Shown in pieces: positions 52,949-64,000 of a stretch of DNA of 64,000 nucleotides. Location: NCBI GenBank assembly GCA_020633775.1, contig JACKDA010000002.1:155419-219418 (forward strand), written 5' to 3'. The DNA comes from Gemmatimonadales bacterium. GTDB taxonomy: Bacteria; Gemmatimonadota; Gemmatimonadetes; Gemmatimonadales; GWC2-71-9. Position numbers and translations under genes: made by a program. Within the stretch, counting starts at the first letter, position 1. Each line of letters starts with the position of its first letter. The notes under the pieces were generated by a model. That model ran no database searches. It was not told where the DNA came from and saw nothing but the letters and a program-made list of their open reading frames with translations.

Positions 52949-55240
52949 ATGAGCCGTGACGCGCTCACCGCTGCCCTCGCCGACCGCTACCGCCTCGAGC
53001 GCGAACTCGGTGCCGGTGGCATGGCCACGGTGTACCTCGCGCATGACCTCAAGCACGACCGCCGCGTCGCGATCAAGGTGATGAAGCCGGAGGTGAGCGC
53101 CGAGCTGGCGGCCGATCGCTTCCTGCGTGAGATCCGCACCACCGCCAACCTGCAGCATCCACACATCGTGCCGGTCTTCGACTCCGGCGAGATCGAGAAC
53201 GCCGACCTCTCTCACACCTCAGGACTCACGACTCACCTCTACTTCGTCATGCCCCTCATCGACGGCGAGACGCTCCGTGACCGCCTCGAGCGCGACGGGC
53301 CGCTGCCGGTCGACGAGGCGGTCCGCCTGGTGCGTGAGCTCGCCGATGCGCTTCAGTACGCCCACGAGGCCGGGATCCTCCACCGCGACCTCAAGCCAGA
53401 GAACGTGATGCTCTCGCGCGGGCACGCGCTGCTGACCGACTTCGGGATCGCGCAGTCAGCGGCGACGCCGGAGAACGACCGCCTCACCCGAGTCGGCTCG
53501 TCGGTCGGCACCCCGGCGTACATGAGCCCGGAGCAGGCGACCGGCGAGCGCGAACTCACCGCCGCATCGGACGTATACGGTCTCGGCGCGATCCTCTTCG
53601 AGTTGCTCACCGGCGAGCCGCCGTTCACCGGCCCCACCGCGCACGCGATCCTCGTCAAGCGATTCACCACCGAGGCACCCGACCTGCGCACGCGGCGCCC
53701 CGACGCACCCGTCGCATGCGCTGCGGCGGTGGCACGTGCCCTCGCAAGCGAGCCCGACCAGCGCTTCCCGACCGCTGCGGCGTTCGCGGCCGCGCTGGTG
53801 GGCGAAGTCTCGCCAATGCCGGTCGCCGCGCCGGCCGACGATCGCTCGGTGGTCGTGCTGCCATTCTGCAACCAGGGGACCAACCCCGAGGACGAGCAGT
53901 TCAGCGATGGACTGACCGAGGAGATCATCACCGACCTCGCGCGGGTCAAGGCGATCCGGGTGCTCTCGCGCACCTCGTCGATGCAGCTCAAGGACACCAC
54001 CAGGTCCATCCCGGCGCTCGGTCGCGAGCTGCGGGTGAGCCATGCGCTCTCCGGCAGCGTTCGGCGTGCCGGGACCTCGCTCCGGATCACGGCCGAGCTG
54101 ATCGAGGTCGCGACCGACACGCCCGTCTGGGCCGAGCGGTTCAGCGGGACGATGGACGACATCTTCGACGTGCAGGAACGGGTGGCCCGCGAGATCGTCG
54201 CCGCCCTCGGCGTCACGTTGAGTGCGGAGGAGGATCATCGCCTCGCCCAGCGTCCGATCCAGGATCCGCGCGCGTTCGAGCTCTACCTGCGGGCCCGACA
54301 GGAGATTCGCCGCTACGACGGCGCCTCGATCGCGCGCGCGGAGGAGCTGGTACGGCAGGCGATCGCCATCGAGGGCGAGGTGCCGCCGCTCAGGGCGCTG
54401 CTGGCGTGGGCCAAGGTCATCCGGGTCCGGGCCGGCGTGGTCACCGACACGCGCGGCCTCGACGAGGCCACCGCCGTGGCCGAGGCGCTGATCCGGGAGG
54501 TTCCCGATGCGCCGTATGGCCATGCACTCATGGGGTACATCGGCCATGAGCGGGGCACGATCCCGAAGGCGATCGGCCACCTCCGTGACGCCCTGGAGCG
54601 CGACCCCGACGATGTCGATGCGATCATCTACCTCGCCATCGGGGTGATGGGATGTGGCGACACCGCCGCGAGTGCGCGGATGGCAGAGCGCCTGAAGGCG
54701 GTCGACCCGCTGGCCCCGATGACCTGGATGCTGGTCGGTGCCGTGCCCTGGTGGGTCGGCCGACCGGCGGACGGGATCCCCGATCTCGAACGGGCGCTGT
54801 CGATCGATGCCGGCAACCCGATGATCCGCTGGACCGTCGGCTACGCGCGGGCGATGGCGGGCGACGTGGCCGGAGCCGCGAGGGAGGCGGCGGTGCTTGC
54901 CGAGCAGGCGCCGACCATGCCCTACACGCCGCAGCTCCTCGCGATCGTGCAGGGACTGCAGGGTCGCCACGAGGAGGCGCAGGCGATCCTGCGCGACGTC
55001 ACCCTCCTCGATGCGCACCAGCTGTTCCACCTCTCCGAGGCCTTCGCCGTGGCGGGTGATACCGAACGGGCGCTCGCACTGCTCGAGGAGGCGGTGGACA
55101 CCGGGTTCCATCCCGCGGGGTTCATCGCCGAGCACTGCCCGTTCTTCGAGTCGCTCCGCGGCACGCCGCGGTTCGAGGCGATCGCCGAGAAGGCGCAGCG
55201 GCTCACGCGGGAGTTCGTGGCGAGCGGGGTGGCACCATGA
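52949..55240 (+). CDS. Ser/Thr kinase with FlgO-like and TPR domains (array kinase 3)
   Basis: 763 residues. Kinase domain about 1-290: GAGGMATVYLAHD, VAIKVMKPE, ILHRDLKPENVML, LTDFGIAQS. Next is RSVVVLPFCNQGTNPEDEQF with SDGLTEEIITDLARV (about 300-430), resembling the TolB/FlgO-type domain often joined to such kinases, then TPR repeats to the end. There is no clear membrane helix, so it may be cytoplasmic. A run of about 12 residues (NADLSHTSGLTTH) absent from the paralogues is encoded by a heptamer repeat. Confidence 0.9.
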   Translation: MSRDALTAALADRYRLERELGAGGMATVYLAHDLKHDRRVAIKVMKPEVSAELAADRFLREIRTTANLQHPHIVPVFDSGEIENADLSHTSGLTTHLYFVMPLIDGETLRDRLERDGPLPVDEAVRLVRELADALQYAHEAGILHRDLKPENVMLSRGHALLTDFGIAQSAATPENDRLTRVGSSVGTPAYMSPEQATGERELTAASDVYGLGAILFELLTGEPPFTGPTAHAILVKRFTTEAPDLRTRRPDAPVACAAAVARALASEPDQRFPTAAAFAAALVGEVSPMPVAAPADDRSVVVLPFCNQGTNPEDEQFSDGLTEEIITDLARVKAIRVLSRTSSMQLKDTTRSIPALGRELRVSHALSGSVRRAGTSLRITAELIEVATDTPVWAERFSGTMDDIFDVQERVAREIVAALGVTLSAEEDHRLAQRPIQDPRAFELYLRARQEIRRYDGASIARAEELVRQAIAIEGEVPPLRALLAWAKVIRVRAGVVTDTRGLDEATAVAEALIREVPDAPYGHALMGYIGHERGTIPKAIGHLRDALERDPDDVDAIIYLAIGVMGCGDTAASARMAERLKAVDPLAPMTWMLVGAVPWWVGRPADGIPDLERALSIDAGNPMIRWTVGYARAMAGDVAGAAREAAVLAEQAPTMPYTPQLLAIVQGLQGRHEEAQAILRDVTLLDAHQLFHLSEAFAVAGDTERALALLEEAVDTGFHPAGFIAEHCPFFESLRGTPRFEAIAEKAQRLTREFVASGVAP
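53210..53243. repeat. Heptamer repeat inside a kinase gene
   Basis: TCACACC, TCAGGAC, TCACGAC, TCACCTC, the opposite strand of the GAGTCCT type, adds residues to the kinase N-lobe of array kinase 3. The frame is kept. Confidence 0.75.
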
Positions 55241-55375
55241 CCCTTCGCGCGCTGCGCGCGCTCAGGGTGACACTTATGCTCGGGCTGTCACCCCGAGCCG
55301 CAGGCGAGGGGGAGGAGCCATGCGGCAGGTATCGCCCCCTCGCTGCGCTCGGGGTGACATTCCCGGTCTGGAGCT
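55238..55375 (+). repeat. Family B hairpin group in kinase spacer 3-4
   Basis: Cores at 55260-55272 (reverse), 55286-55298 and 55347-55359 (reverse). Nearly identical to spacer 2-3, including the loop GCA. Confidence 0.85.
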
Positions 55376-55381
55376 GATCCC

Positions 55382-57987
<2,606 letters not shown>

Positions 57988-57991
<4 letters not shown>

Positions 57992-58128
57992 CCCTTCGCG
58001 CGCTGCGCGCGCTCAGGGGGACACTTGTGCTCGGGCTGTCACCCCGAGCCGCAGGCGAGGGGGAGGAAGCCATATGGCAGGTATCGCCCCCTCGCTGCGC
58101 TCGGGGTGACAGTCCCGGTCTGGAGCTG
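57988..58128 (+). repeat. Family B hairpin group in kinase spacer 4-5
   Basis: Cores at 58011-58023 (reverse, one base changed: GGGGGACA), 58037-58049 and 58099-58111 (reverse). Otherwise as spacer 3-4. Confidence 0.85.
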
Positions 58129-58133
58129 ATCCC

Positions 58134-60785
58134 GTGACACTCGACGCGCTCACCGCTGCCCTCGCCGACCGCTACCTCCTCGAGCGCGAGCTCGGGCAGG
58201 GCGGCATGGCGACGGTGTACCTGGCGCAGGACCTGAGGCACGACCGCAAGGTCGCCATCAAGGTCCTCCGCCCCGAGCTCGCCGCGGTGATCGGCGCCGA
58301 GCGCTTCGTGAGCGAGATCCGGACGACCGCCAACCTGCAGCATCCGCACATCCTGCCCCTCTTCGACTCGGGTGCCGCGGCGTCGTTCCTCTTCTACGTG
58401 ATGCCGCTCGTGGAGGGCGAGACCCTCCGCGACCGGATCACCCGCGAGAAGCACCTGCCGATCGCTGATGCCGTCCGGATCGCCGGCGAGGTGGCCAGCG
58501 CCCTCGACTACGCCCACCGGCACGGCGTGATTCACCGCGACATCAAGCCCGAGAACATCCTGCTGCACGACGGCCGCGCGCTGGTGGCCGACTTCGGGAT
58601 CGCGCTCGCGGCCTCGAGCGCCGGCTCGCGGATGACCGAGACGGGGATGTCGCTCGGCACCCCGCACTACATGAGCCCCGAGCAGGCGATGGGCGAGCGC
58701 GAGCTCGACGCCCGCACCGATGTCTACGCGCTCGGTGCCGTGCTCTACGAGTGCCTCACCGGCGACCCACCGTTCACCGGGAGCACGGCACAGGCGATCG
58801 TCGCCAAGGTGGTGACCGAGAAGCCGGTGCCGCCGAGCCGGATGCGCGACACCGTCCCCGACGTGGTCGAGGACGCCGTGCTCGCGGCCCTGCAGAAGCT
58901 GCCGGCCGATCGGCCGTCGAGCGCCGCCGCCTTCGGCGAGATGCTCTCGCGCGATGGGGTGGCGACAACCTCCCGGTCGACGGCGGCCCATCGGCGCGGC
59001 CGGCCGTCCCGGACACCGTGGCTGGTCGCCGCGGCGGTCGCGGTGGTGGCCGCGGTCGCGGGCTGGCTGCTGCGGGGTGGCCTGGCATCGCCTCCGCCAC
59101 CGCAGACGCCGTCGCGCCTGGCACTGCTCGCCCCGCGGCTGGGCGGCGTGTCGACCGCGCTAATGCGGCAGCTGGCGATCACGCCCGACGGCAGCACGAT
59201 CTACTACCAGGTGGTGATGGAGAACGGCGAGAACCGGACCCTCCGCCAGCGACTCGACGAGACCGAGCCGGCGCTCTTCTCGGGCGCGGAGCCGTTCGTC
59301 GCGGGGTACCGCATCTCGCCCGACGGCCGGTTTCTCTATGGCGTGCGCTCCACCGACGGCTCGGCGTTCCGGGTCCAGCTCACCGGCAGTGGCACCTCGA
59401 CGATGATCTCGGGTATCGTGAACGGCGCCTGGTCGTCGTTCGCAGCCTGGGGCGACGACGGCTCCCTCTGGCTGACCACCCCGCTCGGGACCAACAGTCA
59501 ACTGCGGCGACTCAAGCCGGACGGCACGACGTCCGAGGTGCAAGCCGACCGCGACAACATCACCGCGGCCCAGATGCTCGGCCCGAGGACCATGCTCGTG
59601 TCGCTGGTCCCGCTGGGGACCAACAACGGTCCGGTGGCGCTGCTCGACCTCGAGACCGGGGCCACCACCCCGGTGATCGAGACTCCTGTCGTCGAGGTCC
59701 GCTACACCTCGGGCTACCTGGTCTATGTCCTGACCTCGGGTGACATGGAGGCGATGCCGTTCGACGTCGAGGCGGGCAGGACGACCGGCCCGGCCACCCG
59801 GATCGCGAGCGGCGTCTCGCTGACCGGGTCCGGCGTGGCCCAGTTCGACGTCGCCGCGAACGGCACCGTGGTGTACCTGCCGGAGCAGCCCCGCTCGCTG
59901 GTGCTGCTCGATCGCTCCGGCGCCGAGCGGCTGGCCACGTCCGAGGGACACAACTTCCACTCGCCCCGGTTCGCGCCGGACGGTCGGCGGCTCGCGGTCG
60001 ACTACTCCATCGGCGAGTCCCGGGACGTCTGGGTGCTCGACCTCGCGTCGCAATTGCTGACCCGCGCGAGCTTCGACGGCGACGGACACGATGCCTCGTG
60101 GATGCCGAACGGCCTCCTCAGCTACATCACCGCGCCCACCGGCGTGATCGGGATCCTGCGGGTGCGGCCCGATGGCTCCGGGGAGCCCGACTCGCTGCTC
60201 CGCGCCAGCACCCTCGGCTGGACCGGCGACTGGTTCGCCGATGGCGAGGCGCTGCTCACCGTGGCCAATGGCCTGAATCCCCTGTCGGTCGAGGACATCG
60301 CGATCGTCCGCAATGGCGGTGCGGGGCCGCTCGAGCCGCTGGTGGCGACGTCGGCGTCGGAGCAGTTCCCGGCGCTCTCGCCCGACAACCAGTGGTTCGC
60401 CTACACCTCCAACCAGTCGGGTCGCGACGAGGTCTACCTGCGCCGGGTCGATGGCACCGGCGCGCAGCTGCAGGTCTCGGCGCGCGGCGGGGTCGAACCG
60501 GCCTGGTCCGGGACGGGACGCGAGCTGTTCTACCGGACGCGGGACACCGACCCGCAGCTCATGGTCGCCGAGCTGGCGTTCACGCCGGAGCCGGCGGTGC
60601 GCTCGCGGACGCCGCTCTTCAGCGTCGCCCAGTACGCCACCGCGACCCCGCACACCAACTACGCCGTCTCGCCGGACGGCCAGCTGTTCGCGATGGTCCG
60701 CACCAACCCCTCGGCGCGGATCATGGTGATCCAGAACCTCCCGGCCCTGGTCGAGCGGTTGCGGGGCGAAGGGGTGGCGCCATGA
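58134..60785 (+). CDS. Ser/Thr kinase with PD40/TolB-like C-terminal domain (array kinase 5)
   Basis: 883 residues, GTG start. The glycine loop is GQGGMATVYLA (Gln for Ala), catalytic Lys in KVAIKVLRPE, VIHRDIKPENILLH, VADFGIALAA, LGTPHYMSPEQ. The membrane helix is WLVAAAVAVVAAVAGWLL. The C-terminal half is a propeller with ITPDGSTIYYQ, SPDGRFLYGV and SPDNQWFAYTS. The kinase half is close to kinase 1 and 4. Confidence 0.92.
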   Translation: MTLDALTAALADRYLLERELGQGGMATVYLAQDLRHDRKVAIKVLRPELAAVIGAERFVSEIRTTANLQHPHILPLFDSGAAASFLFYVMPLVEGETLRDRITREKHLPIADAVRIAGEVASALDYAHRHGVIHRDIKPENILLHDGRALVADFGIALAASSAGSRMTETGMSLGTPHYMSPEQAMGERELDARTDVYALGAVLYECLTGDPPFTGSTAQAIVAKVVTEKPVPPSRMRDTVPDVVEDAVLAALQKLPADRPSSAAAFGEMLSRDGVATTSRSTAAHRRGRPSRTPWLVAAAVAVVAAVAGWLLRGGLASPPPPQTPSRLALLAPRLGGVSTALMRQLAITPDGSTIYYQVVMENGENRTLRQRLDETEPALFSGAEPFVAGYRISPDGRFLYGVRSTDGSAFRVQLTGSGTSTMISGIVNGAWSSFAAWGDDGSLWLTTPLGTNSQLRRLKPDGTTSEVQADRDNITAAQMLGPRTMLVSLVPLGTNNGPVALLDLETGATTPVIETPVVEVRYTSGYLVYVLTSGDMEAMPFDVEAGRTTGPATRIASGVSLTGSGVAQFDVAANGTVVYLPEQPRSLVLLDRSGAERLATSEGHNFHSPRFAPDGRRLAVDYSIGESRDVWVLDLASQLLTRASFDGDGHDASWMPNGLLSYITAPTGVIGILRVRPDGSGEPDSLLRASTLGWTGDWFADGEALLTVANGLNPLSVEDIAIVRNGGAGPLEPLVATSASEQFPALSPDNQWFAYTSNQSGRDEVYLRRVDGTGAQLQVSARGGVEPAWSGTGRELFYRTRDTDPQLMVAELAFTPEPAVRSRTPLFSVAQYATATPHTNYAVSPDGQLFAMVRTNPSARIMVIQNLPALVERLRGEGVAP

Positions 60786-60904
60786 CCCTCGCGCGCTGTC
60801 ACCCTGGGGGAGCGAAGCGACCGAAGGGGCGGTACCATCCGACTGGTTCCGCCTCTTCGCTTCGCTCAGAGTGACAGGTGCGCACGGGCCCACTCGGGGT
60901 GACA
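60783..60904 (+). repeat. Family B hairpin group in kinase spacer 5-6, diverged
   Basis: Cores at 60797, 60864-60876 (reverse) and 60892-60904 (reverse). The second element reads TGTCACTCTGAGCGAAGCGA in reverse, then AGAG: both arms of the outer stem changed together (CTCT with AGAG instead of CCCT with AGGG). The tip is GC-GAA-GC. Confidence 0.82.
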
Positions 60905-60926
60905 TTCCCTCCATGGAGCTGACCCC

Positions 60927-63566
60927 ATGACCACCGACGCCCTCCGGGCCTCCCTCTCCGACCGCTACCGCATCGAGCGCGAACTCGGCGCCGGTGGCAT
61001 GGCGACGGTGTACCTCGCCCACGACCTCAAGCACGACCGCGAGGTCGCGATCAAGGTGCTCCGTCCCGACCTCGGCGCCGTGCTCGGTGCCGATCGGTTC
61101 CTCGAAGAGATCAAGATCACCGCCCGGCTCGACCACCCGCACATCCTCACCCTGATCGACTCGGGGGCGACGGACGGGATGCTCTACTACGTGCTCCCCT
61201 ACGTCCGCGGCGAGACCCTTCGCACCCGGCTGCAGCGCGACAAGCAGCTCGGCATCGACGAGGCGATCGGCATCACGAAGCAGGTGGCCTCCGCGCTCGA
61301 CTACGCCCACCGCCAGGGCGTCGTCCACCGCGACATCAAGCCCGAGAACATCATGTTCCAGGAGGGCGAGGCGATGCTGGCCGACTTCGGCATCGCGCTC
61401 GCCGTCAAGGAAGCCGGCGGCGACCGGCTGACCCAGACCGGCCTCTCCCTCGGCACCCCGCAGTACATGAGTCCCGAGCAGGCGACCGGCGACCGCGCGC
61501 TCGACGCCCGCAGCGACGTGTACTCGCTCGCCGCGGTGCTCTACGAGATGCTCACCGGCGACCCGCCCGTCACCGGCGCCACCGCGCAGGCGATGATCGC
61601 CAAGTTGATGACCGAACGACCGACCCGGATCCGCGTGGTGCGCGACAGCGTCCCCGAACCGGTCGACACCGCAATCTTCAAGGCGCTCGCCAAGATCCCG
61701 GCCGATCGCTTCAGCGGCGCGCGCGAGTTCGTCGATGCGCTCGACGCCGGGATGCGACCGGCCACCCCGGACGCCTCCCGCGCACCGTCGCGCGGCCGGA
61801 TCCTCGGCGCCCTGGCGGCGGTCGCCGTCGTGATCCTCGCCGCGACCGCCGTCGCGACGCGCGACCGGGGCGGCGCGCCGGCCTCCGCGGCGCCCACGCT
61901 CGAGCCGGGGCGCCAGGTGTCGTTCGTCGGGGACGTCGGGAAGTTCGCGGTCGCGCCGGACGACCGGACCGTCGCCTACCTCACGCCCGACTGGGCGCGG
62001 GTGATGCTGTTCGATCTCGATGGCGGCGGGTCACAGGAACTCTATGCCGCCCCCTCGGGGACGGTGATCGATGCGCTCCGGTGGTCGCCCGACGGCTCCC
62101 GGCTGCTCCTGACGGCATTTCCCGACATGAACCGGGTCTTCAGCGTGCCGCGGCTCGGTGGGGTGACCCGCGAGGAACTGCTGTTGCCCAGCATCAACTC
62201 GCTCAGCGGGTCGGAGGTGCGGCAACTCGATGATGGGCTGTGGCTGGTCGCCGGTCGCTCGAACACCATCTACCTGGGGGCCGATCCGTCGCGGCTGCAG
62301 GTGAACGGGACCCAGCTCGTGGGGCCAGGCACCTTCAAGATCCCGGGTCTCGACGCCGTCGTCGAAGTGAGGCTGGAGCCGACGCGTGACGGCGCGTGGC
62401 TCGCCTATCAGGGGACGACGCCCGAGGGGGAGGACGTCGGGGGGATCATGGCGCTCTCCGCCACCGACCAACCGAGGGTGTCGGCCCAGTGGCCCGGCAT
62501 GTCCCCCGTGGGCTGGAGCGCCGACGCGCGCCACCTGGTCATGGCGCGTCCGGTCGGCGATCGGGTCTCCGACCTGTACCTCGTCGACTTCGACCCCACG
62601 CGCGGACGCACCACGGGCGAGCCCCGGCTGCTGTATCCCCGGTTGTCCGCGACCAGCATCGCGCTCAGTGCCGATGGCTCCCGGATCGTCTATGTGGCCG
62701 GCGCCGAGGTGCTGAACGTGCGGGAGATCACCCTCGACGCCACGCCGACGGCCGACGACAATCCGACCCGGATGGTGACCCGTGGCACCGGTCGGTGGGG
62801 CACCGGCCTCTACCTCCCCGATGGCGACGTGGTCGCGCTCCAGCGCACGGCCTCCAGCATGGAGGCGCGCGTGTTCTCCCGCGACGGCACGTCACGGCCC
62901 GTGATGCAGCGGGGTGATTCCGGGCTCCGATACTCGAACGCGCTGTCGGTCGACGGGAAGGTCCTCGCGACCGGCCGGTCGCAGGGCGGCCAGTACACCC
63001 TCGTGCTGCATGACCTCGCGTCCGGCCGGGTGCGGGAGCTCGACCTGCCGCAGGAGCCCTCCGGGGTCGCCTGGGCACCCGACGGCCGGCACATCGTCGC
63101 GATGACGGCGACCACGGCCGACCAGCTCATGGTGATCGATGTCGAGGCGGGGACCACGCGGGAGGTGACCCTGCAGTGCGGCGACCGGTGCGAGTTCGCC
63201 TGGGAGGGCGTCGCCGTTGGCGACGCCTGGCCGCTGGTGGCGATCACCTCCGAGGTCGACACCTGGATCGCCAACGTGGAGACCGGCGAGCTTCGGCACC
63301 TCGCCGGCCGGACATGGTACGTGATGGGCTGGGTGAAGGACTGGGTCTACTTCGGTCGGGCCGGTGGGCAGACCGACTACCCGGGCATGGTCATCTTCCG
63401 CATCCCCGCGGCCGGCGGCGCCGAGGAGCGGGTGCTGAACCTGCCGGTGGAGTGCGCGGTGCGCTACGGGGTGTGGCTCTCGCACGATGCGACCCGGGTG
63501 ACCTGCGGGATCGACGAGTCGAAGCGCGACCTGTACGTGATCGACGGGGTGCTGGGGGGGGAGTAG
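60927..63566 (+). CDS. Ser/Thr kinase with PD40/TolB-like C-terminal domain (array kinase 6)
   Basis: 879 residues, ATG start. GAGGMATVYLAHD, EVAIKVLRPD, VVHRDIKPENIMF, LADFGIALAV, LGTPQYMSPEQ. The membrane helix is ILGALAAVAVVILAATAVAT. The propeller region has SPDGSRLLLTA, SADGSRIVYVA and APDGRHIVAMT. It is the most different of the six in its C-terminus and is followed by family B repeats and the second nuclease. Confidence 0.92.
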   Translation: MTTDALRASLSDRYRIERELGAGGMATVYLAHDLKHDREVAIKVLRPDLGAVLGADRFLEEIKITARLDHPHILTLIDSGATDGMLYYVLPYVRGETLRTRLQRDKQLGIDEAIGITKQVASALDYAHRQGVVHRDIKPENIMFQEGEAMLADFGIALAVKEAGGDRLTQTGLSLGTPQYMSPEQATGDRALDARSDVYSLAAVLYEMLTGDPPVTGATAQAMIAKLMTERPTRIRVVRDSVPEPVDTAIFKALAKIPADRFSGAREFVDALDAGMRPATPDASRAPSRGRILGALAAVAVVILAATAVATRDRGGAPASAAPTLEPGRQVSFVGDVGKFAVAPDDRTVAYLTPDWARVMLFDLDGGGSQELYAAPSGTVIDALRWSPDGSRLLLTAFPDMNRVFSVPRLGGVTREELLLPSINSLSGSEVRQLDDGLWLVAGRSNTIYLGADPSRLQVNGTQLVGPGTFKIPGLDAVVEVRLEPTRDGAWLAYQGTTPEGEDVGGIMALSATDQPRVSAQWPGMSPVGWSADARHLVMARPVGDRVSDLYLVDFDPTRGRTTGEPRLLYPRLSATSIALSADGSRIVYVAGAEVLNVREITLDATPTADDNPTRMVTRGTGRWGTGLYLPDGDVVALQRTASSMEARVFSRDGTSRPVMQRGDSGLRYSNALSVDGKVLATGRSQGGQYTLVLHDLASGRVRELDLPQEPSGVAWAPDGRHIVAMTATTADQLMVIDVEAGTTREVTLQCGDRCEFAWEGVAVGDAWPLVAITSEVDTWIANVETGELRHLAGRTWYVMGWVKDWVYFGRAGGQTDYPGMVIFRIPAAGGAEERVLNLPVECAVRYGVWLSHDATRVTCGIDESKRDLYVIDGVLGGE

Positions 63567-63584
63567 GGGGCGATTCCCGCCGCA

Positions 63585-63715
63585 TGCCTCCGCCCCCTCG
63601 CTCGCTACGCTCGCTCGGGGTGACAGGTCTCTTGCTGTCACGCCGAACGCAGTGAGGCGGCGGAGTCATGGGTCTGGTTCCGCCCCCTCGCTCGCGATGC
63701 TCGCTCGGGGTGACA
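63585..63715 (-). repeat. Family B hairpin group next to second nuclease
   Basis: Cores at 63613-63625, 63636-63648 (opposite, degenerate) and 63703-63715. Read on the minus strand the hairpins are CCCCGAGCGAGC-GTA-GCGAGCGAGGGG and the same with ATC at the tip, giving two GA-facing-GA steps in each stem. The last one encodes the C-terminal tail of the GIY-YIG protein. Confidence 0.82.
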
Positions 63716-63998
63716 GGTTCACCCACCCCCACTCCTGAGCCAAGTCCCGCCACTCGGGGTTCATCGACTCCACCAGCTTCAGTCGCGGTATGCGCCGCCA
63801 CGCCTTGATCTGCTTCTCGCGGGCGATGGCCTCCCGCTGGCCCTCAACTGGTTCACAGTACACGAGGCGCCGAATGCGGTGTCTGGTCGTATAGCTGCGC
63901 TCAGTATCGGCCTGGTGTTGTGACCACCGCCGACGCAGGTCATTCGTGACCCCGACGTAGAGCTGCCGACTGGGCGAGGCGAGGATGTAGACCCACAT
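63666..63998 (-). CDS. Single-domain GIY-YIG nuclease, second copy (start at window edge)
   Basis: At least 110 residues. WVYILAS and LYVGVTNDLRRRWSQH are the GIY-YIG strands and Arg region; IAREKQIKAWRRIPRLK carries the conserved Glu; NPEWRDLAQEWGW ends the conserved part at residue 92. After two residues (VN) the frame enters a family B hairpin, so LSPRASIASEGAEPDP is repeat-encoded. It is related to the nuclease at 20533-20886 but has a different repeat. The first ATG is two bases from the window edge, so more N-terminal residues may lie outside. Confidence 0.82.
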   Translation of the reverse strand: MWVYILASPSRQLYVGVTNDLRRRWSQHQADTERSYTTRHRIRRLVYCEPVEGQREAIAREKQIKAWRRIPRLKLVESMNPEWRDLAQEWGWVNLSPRASIASEGAEPDP

Positions 63999-64000
63999 CT

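Overview
The window is GC-rich, densely packed bacterial chromosome carrying about 50 protein genes and one tRNA. Several traits suggest the phylum Gemmatimonadota: a tandem array of large serine/threonine kinases with WD40/PD40-like (TolB-type) C-termini, many secreted lipoproteins and hydrolases, and a bacteriochlorophyll/heme gene group. This assignment rests on general gene content recalled from memory, not on a marker-gene search.

Layout. 1-5.3 kb: an M55 D-aminopeptidase (5' end outside the window), an RraA-like protein, small lipoprotein and membrane genes, an M23 peptidase and a Nudix hydrolase. 5.4-9.6 kb: a tightly overlapping operon bchE-hemN-bchJ-hemJ, covering tetrapyrrole steps usable with little or no oxygen. 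No other photosynthesis gene is present in the window. 9.7-21 kb: sulfatase, stress and CBS proteins, a PLP decarboxylase, an alpha/beta hydrolase, a ClpP-like peptidase, DinB and RidA proteins, a CoA-transferase, a small GIY-YIG nuclease bracketed by inverted hairpin repeats, and tRNA-Phe. 21-29.5 kb: a histidine kinase/response regulator pair, two ferritin-like proteins (YciE/DUF892 and a bacterioferritin-like protein), a second PLP decarboxylase, RmuC and a MmcQ/YjbR protein. 29.5-47 kb: mostly exported or membrane enzymes (PMT-like glycosyltransferase, DUF2911, GH95-like glycosidase, M1-like peptidase, phosphodiesterase, PHB-depolymerase-like esterase, amidohydrolase) and a membrane-anchored kinase. 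47.3-63.6 kb: six Ser/Thr kinases in the same direction. The last gene, at the right edge, is a second GIY-YIG nuclease.

The most striking pattern is non-coding. DNA hairpins of one architecture recur: an outer CCC/GGG stem with compensatory changes, then GA facing GA, then a GC-rich inner stem, then a three-base loop that is usually GNA closed by C-G. They appear in at least three sequence families. Family A brackets the first GIY-YIG gene as an inverted pair. Family B fills every spacer of the kinase array and abuts the second GIY-YIG gene. Both nuclease reading frames run into their own repeat one or two codons after a shared Gly-Trp end. This looks like a nuclease-plus-hairpin dispersal or targeting system with each nuclease matched to its repeat. 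A second layer of repeats consists of seven-base tandem arrays in spacers, and one of these has entered a kinase gene.
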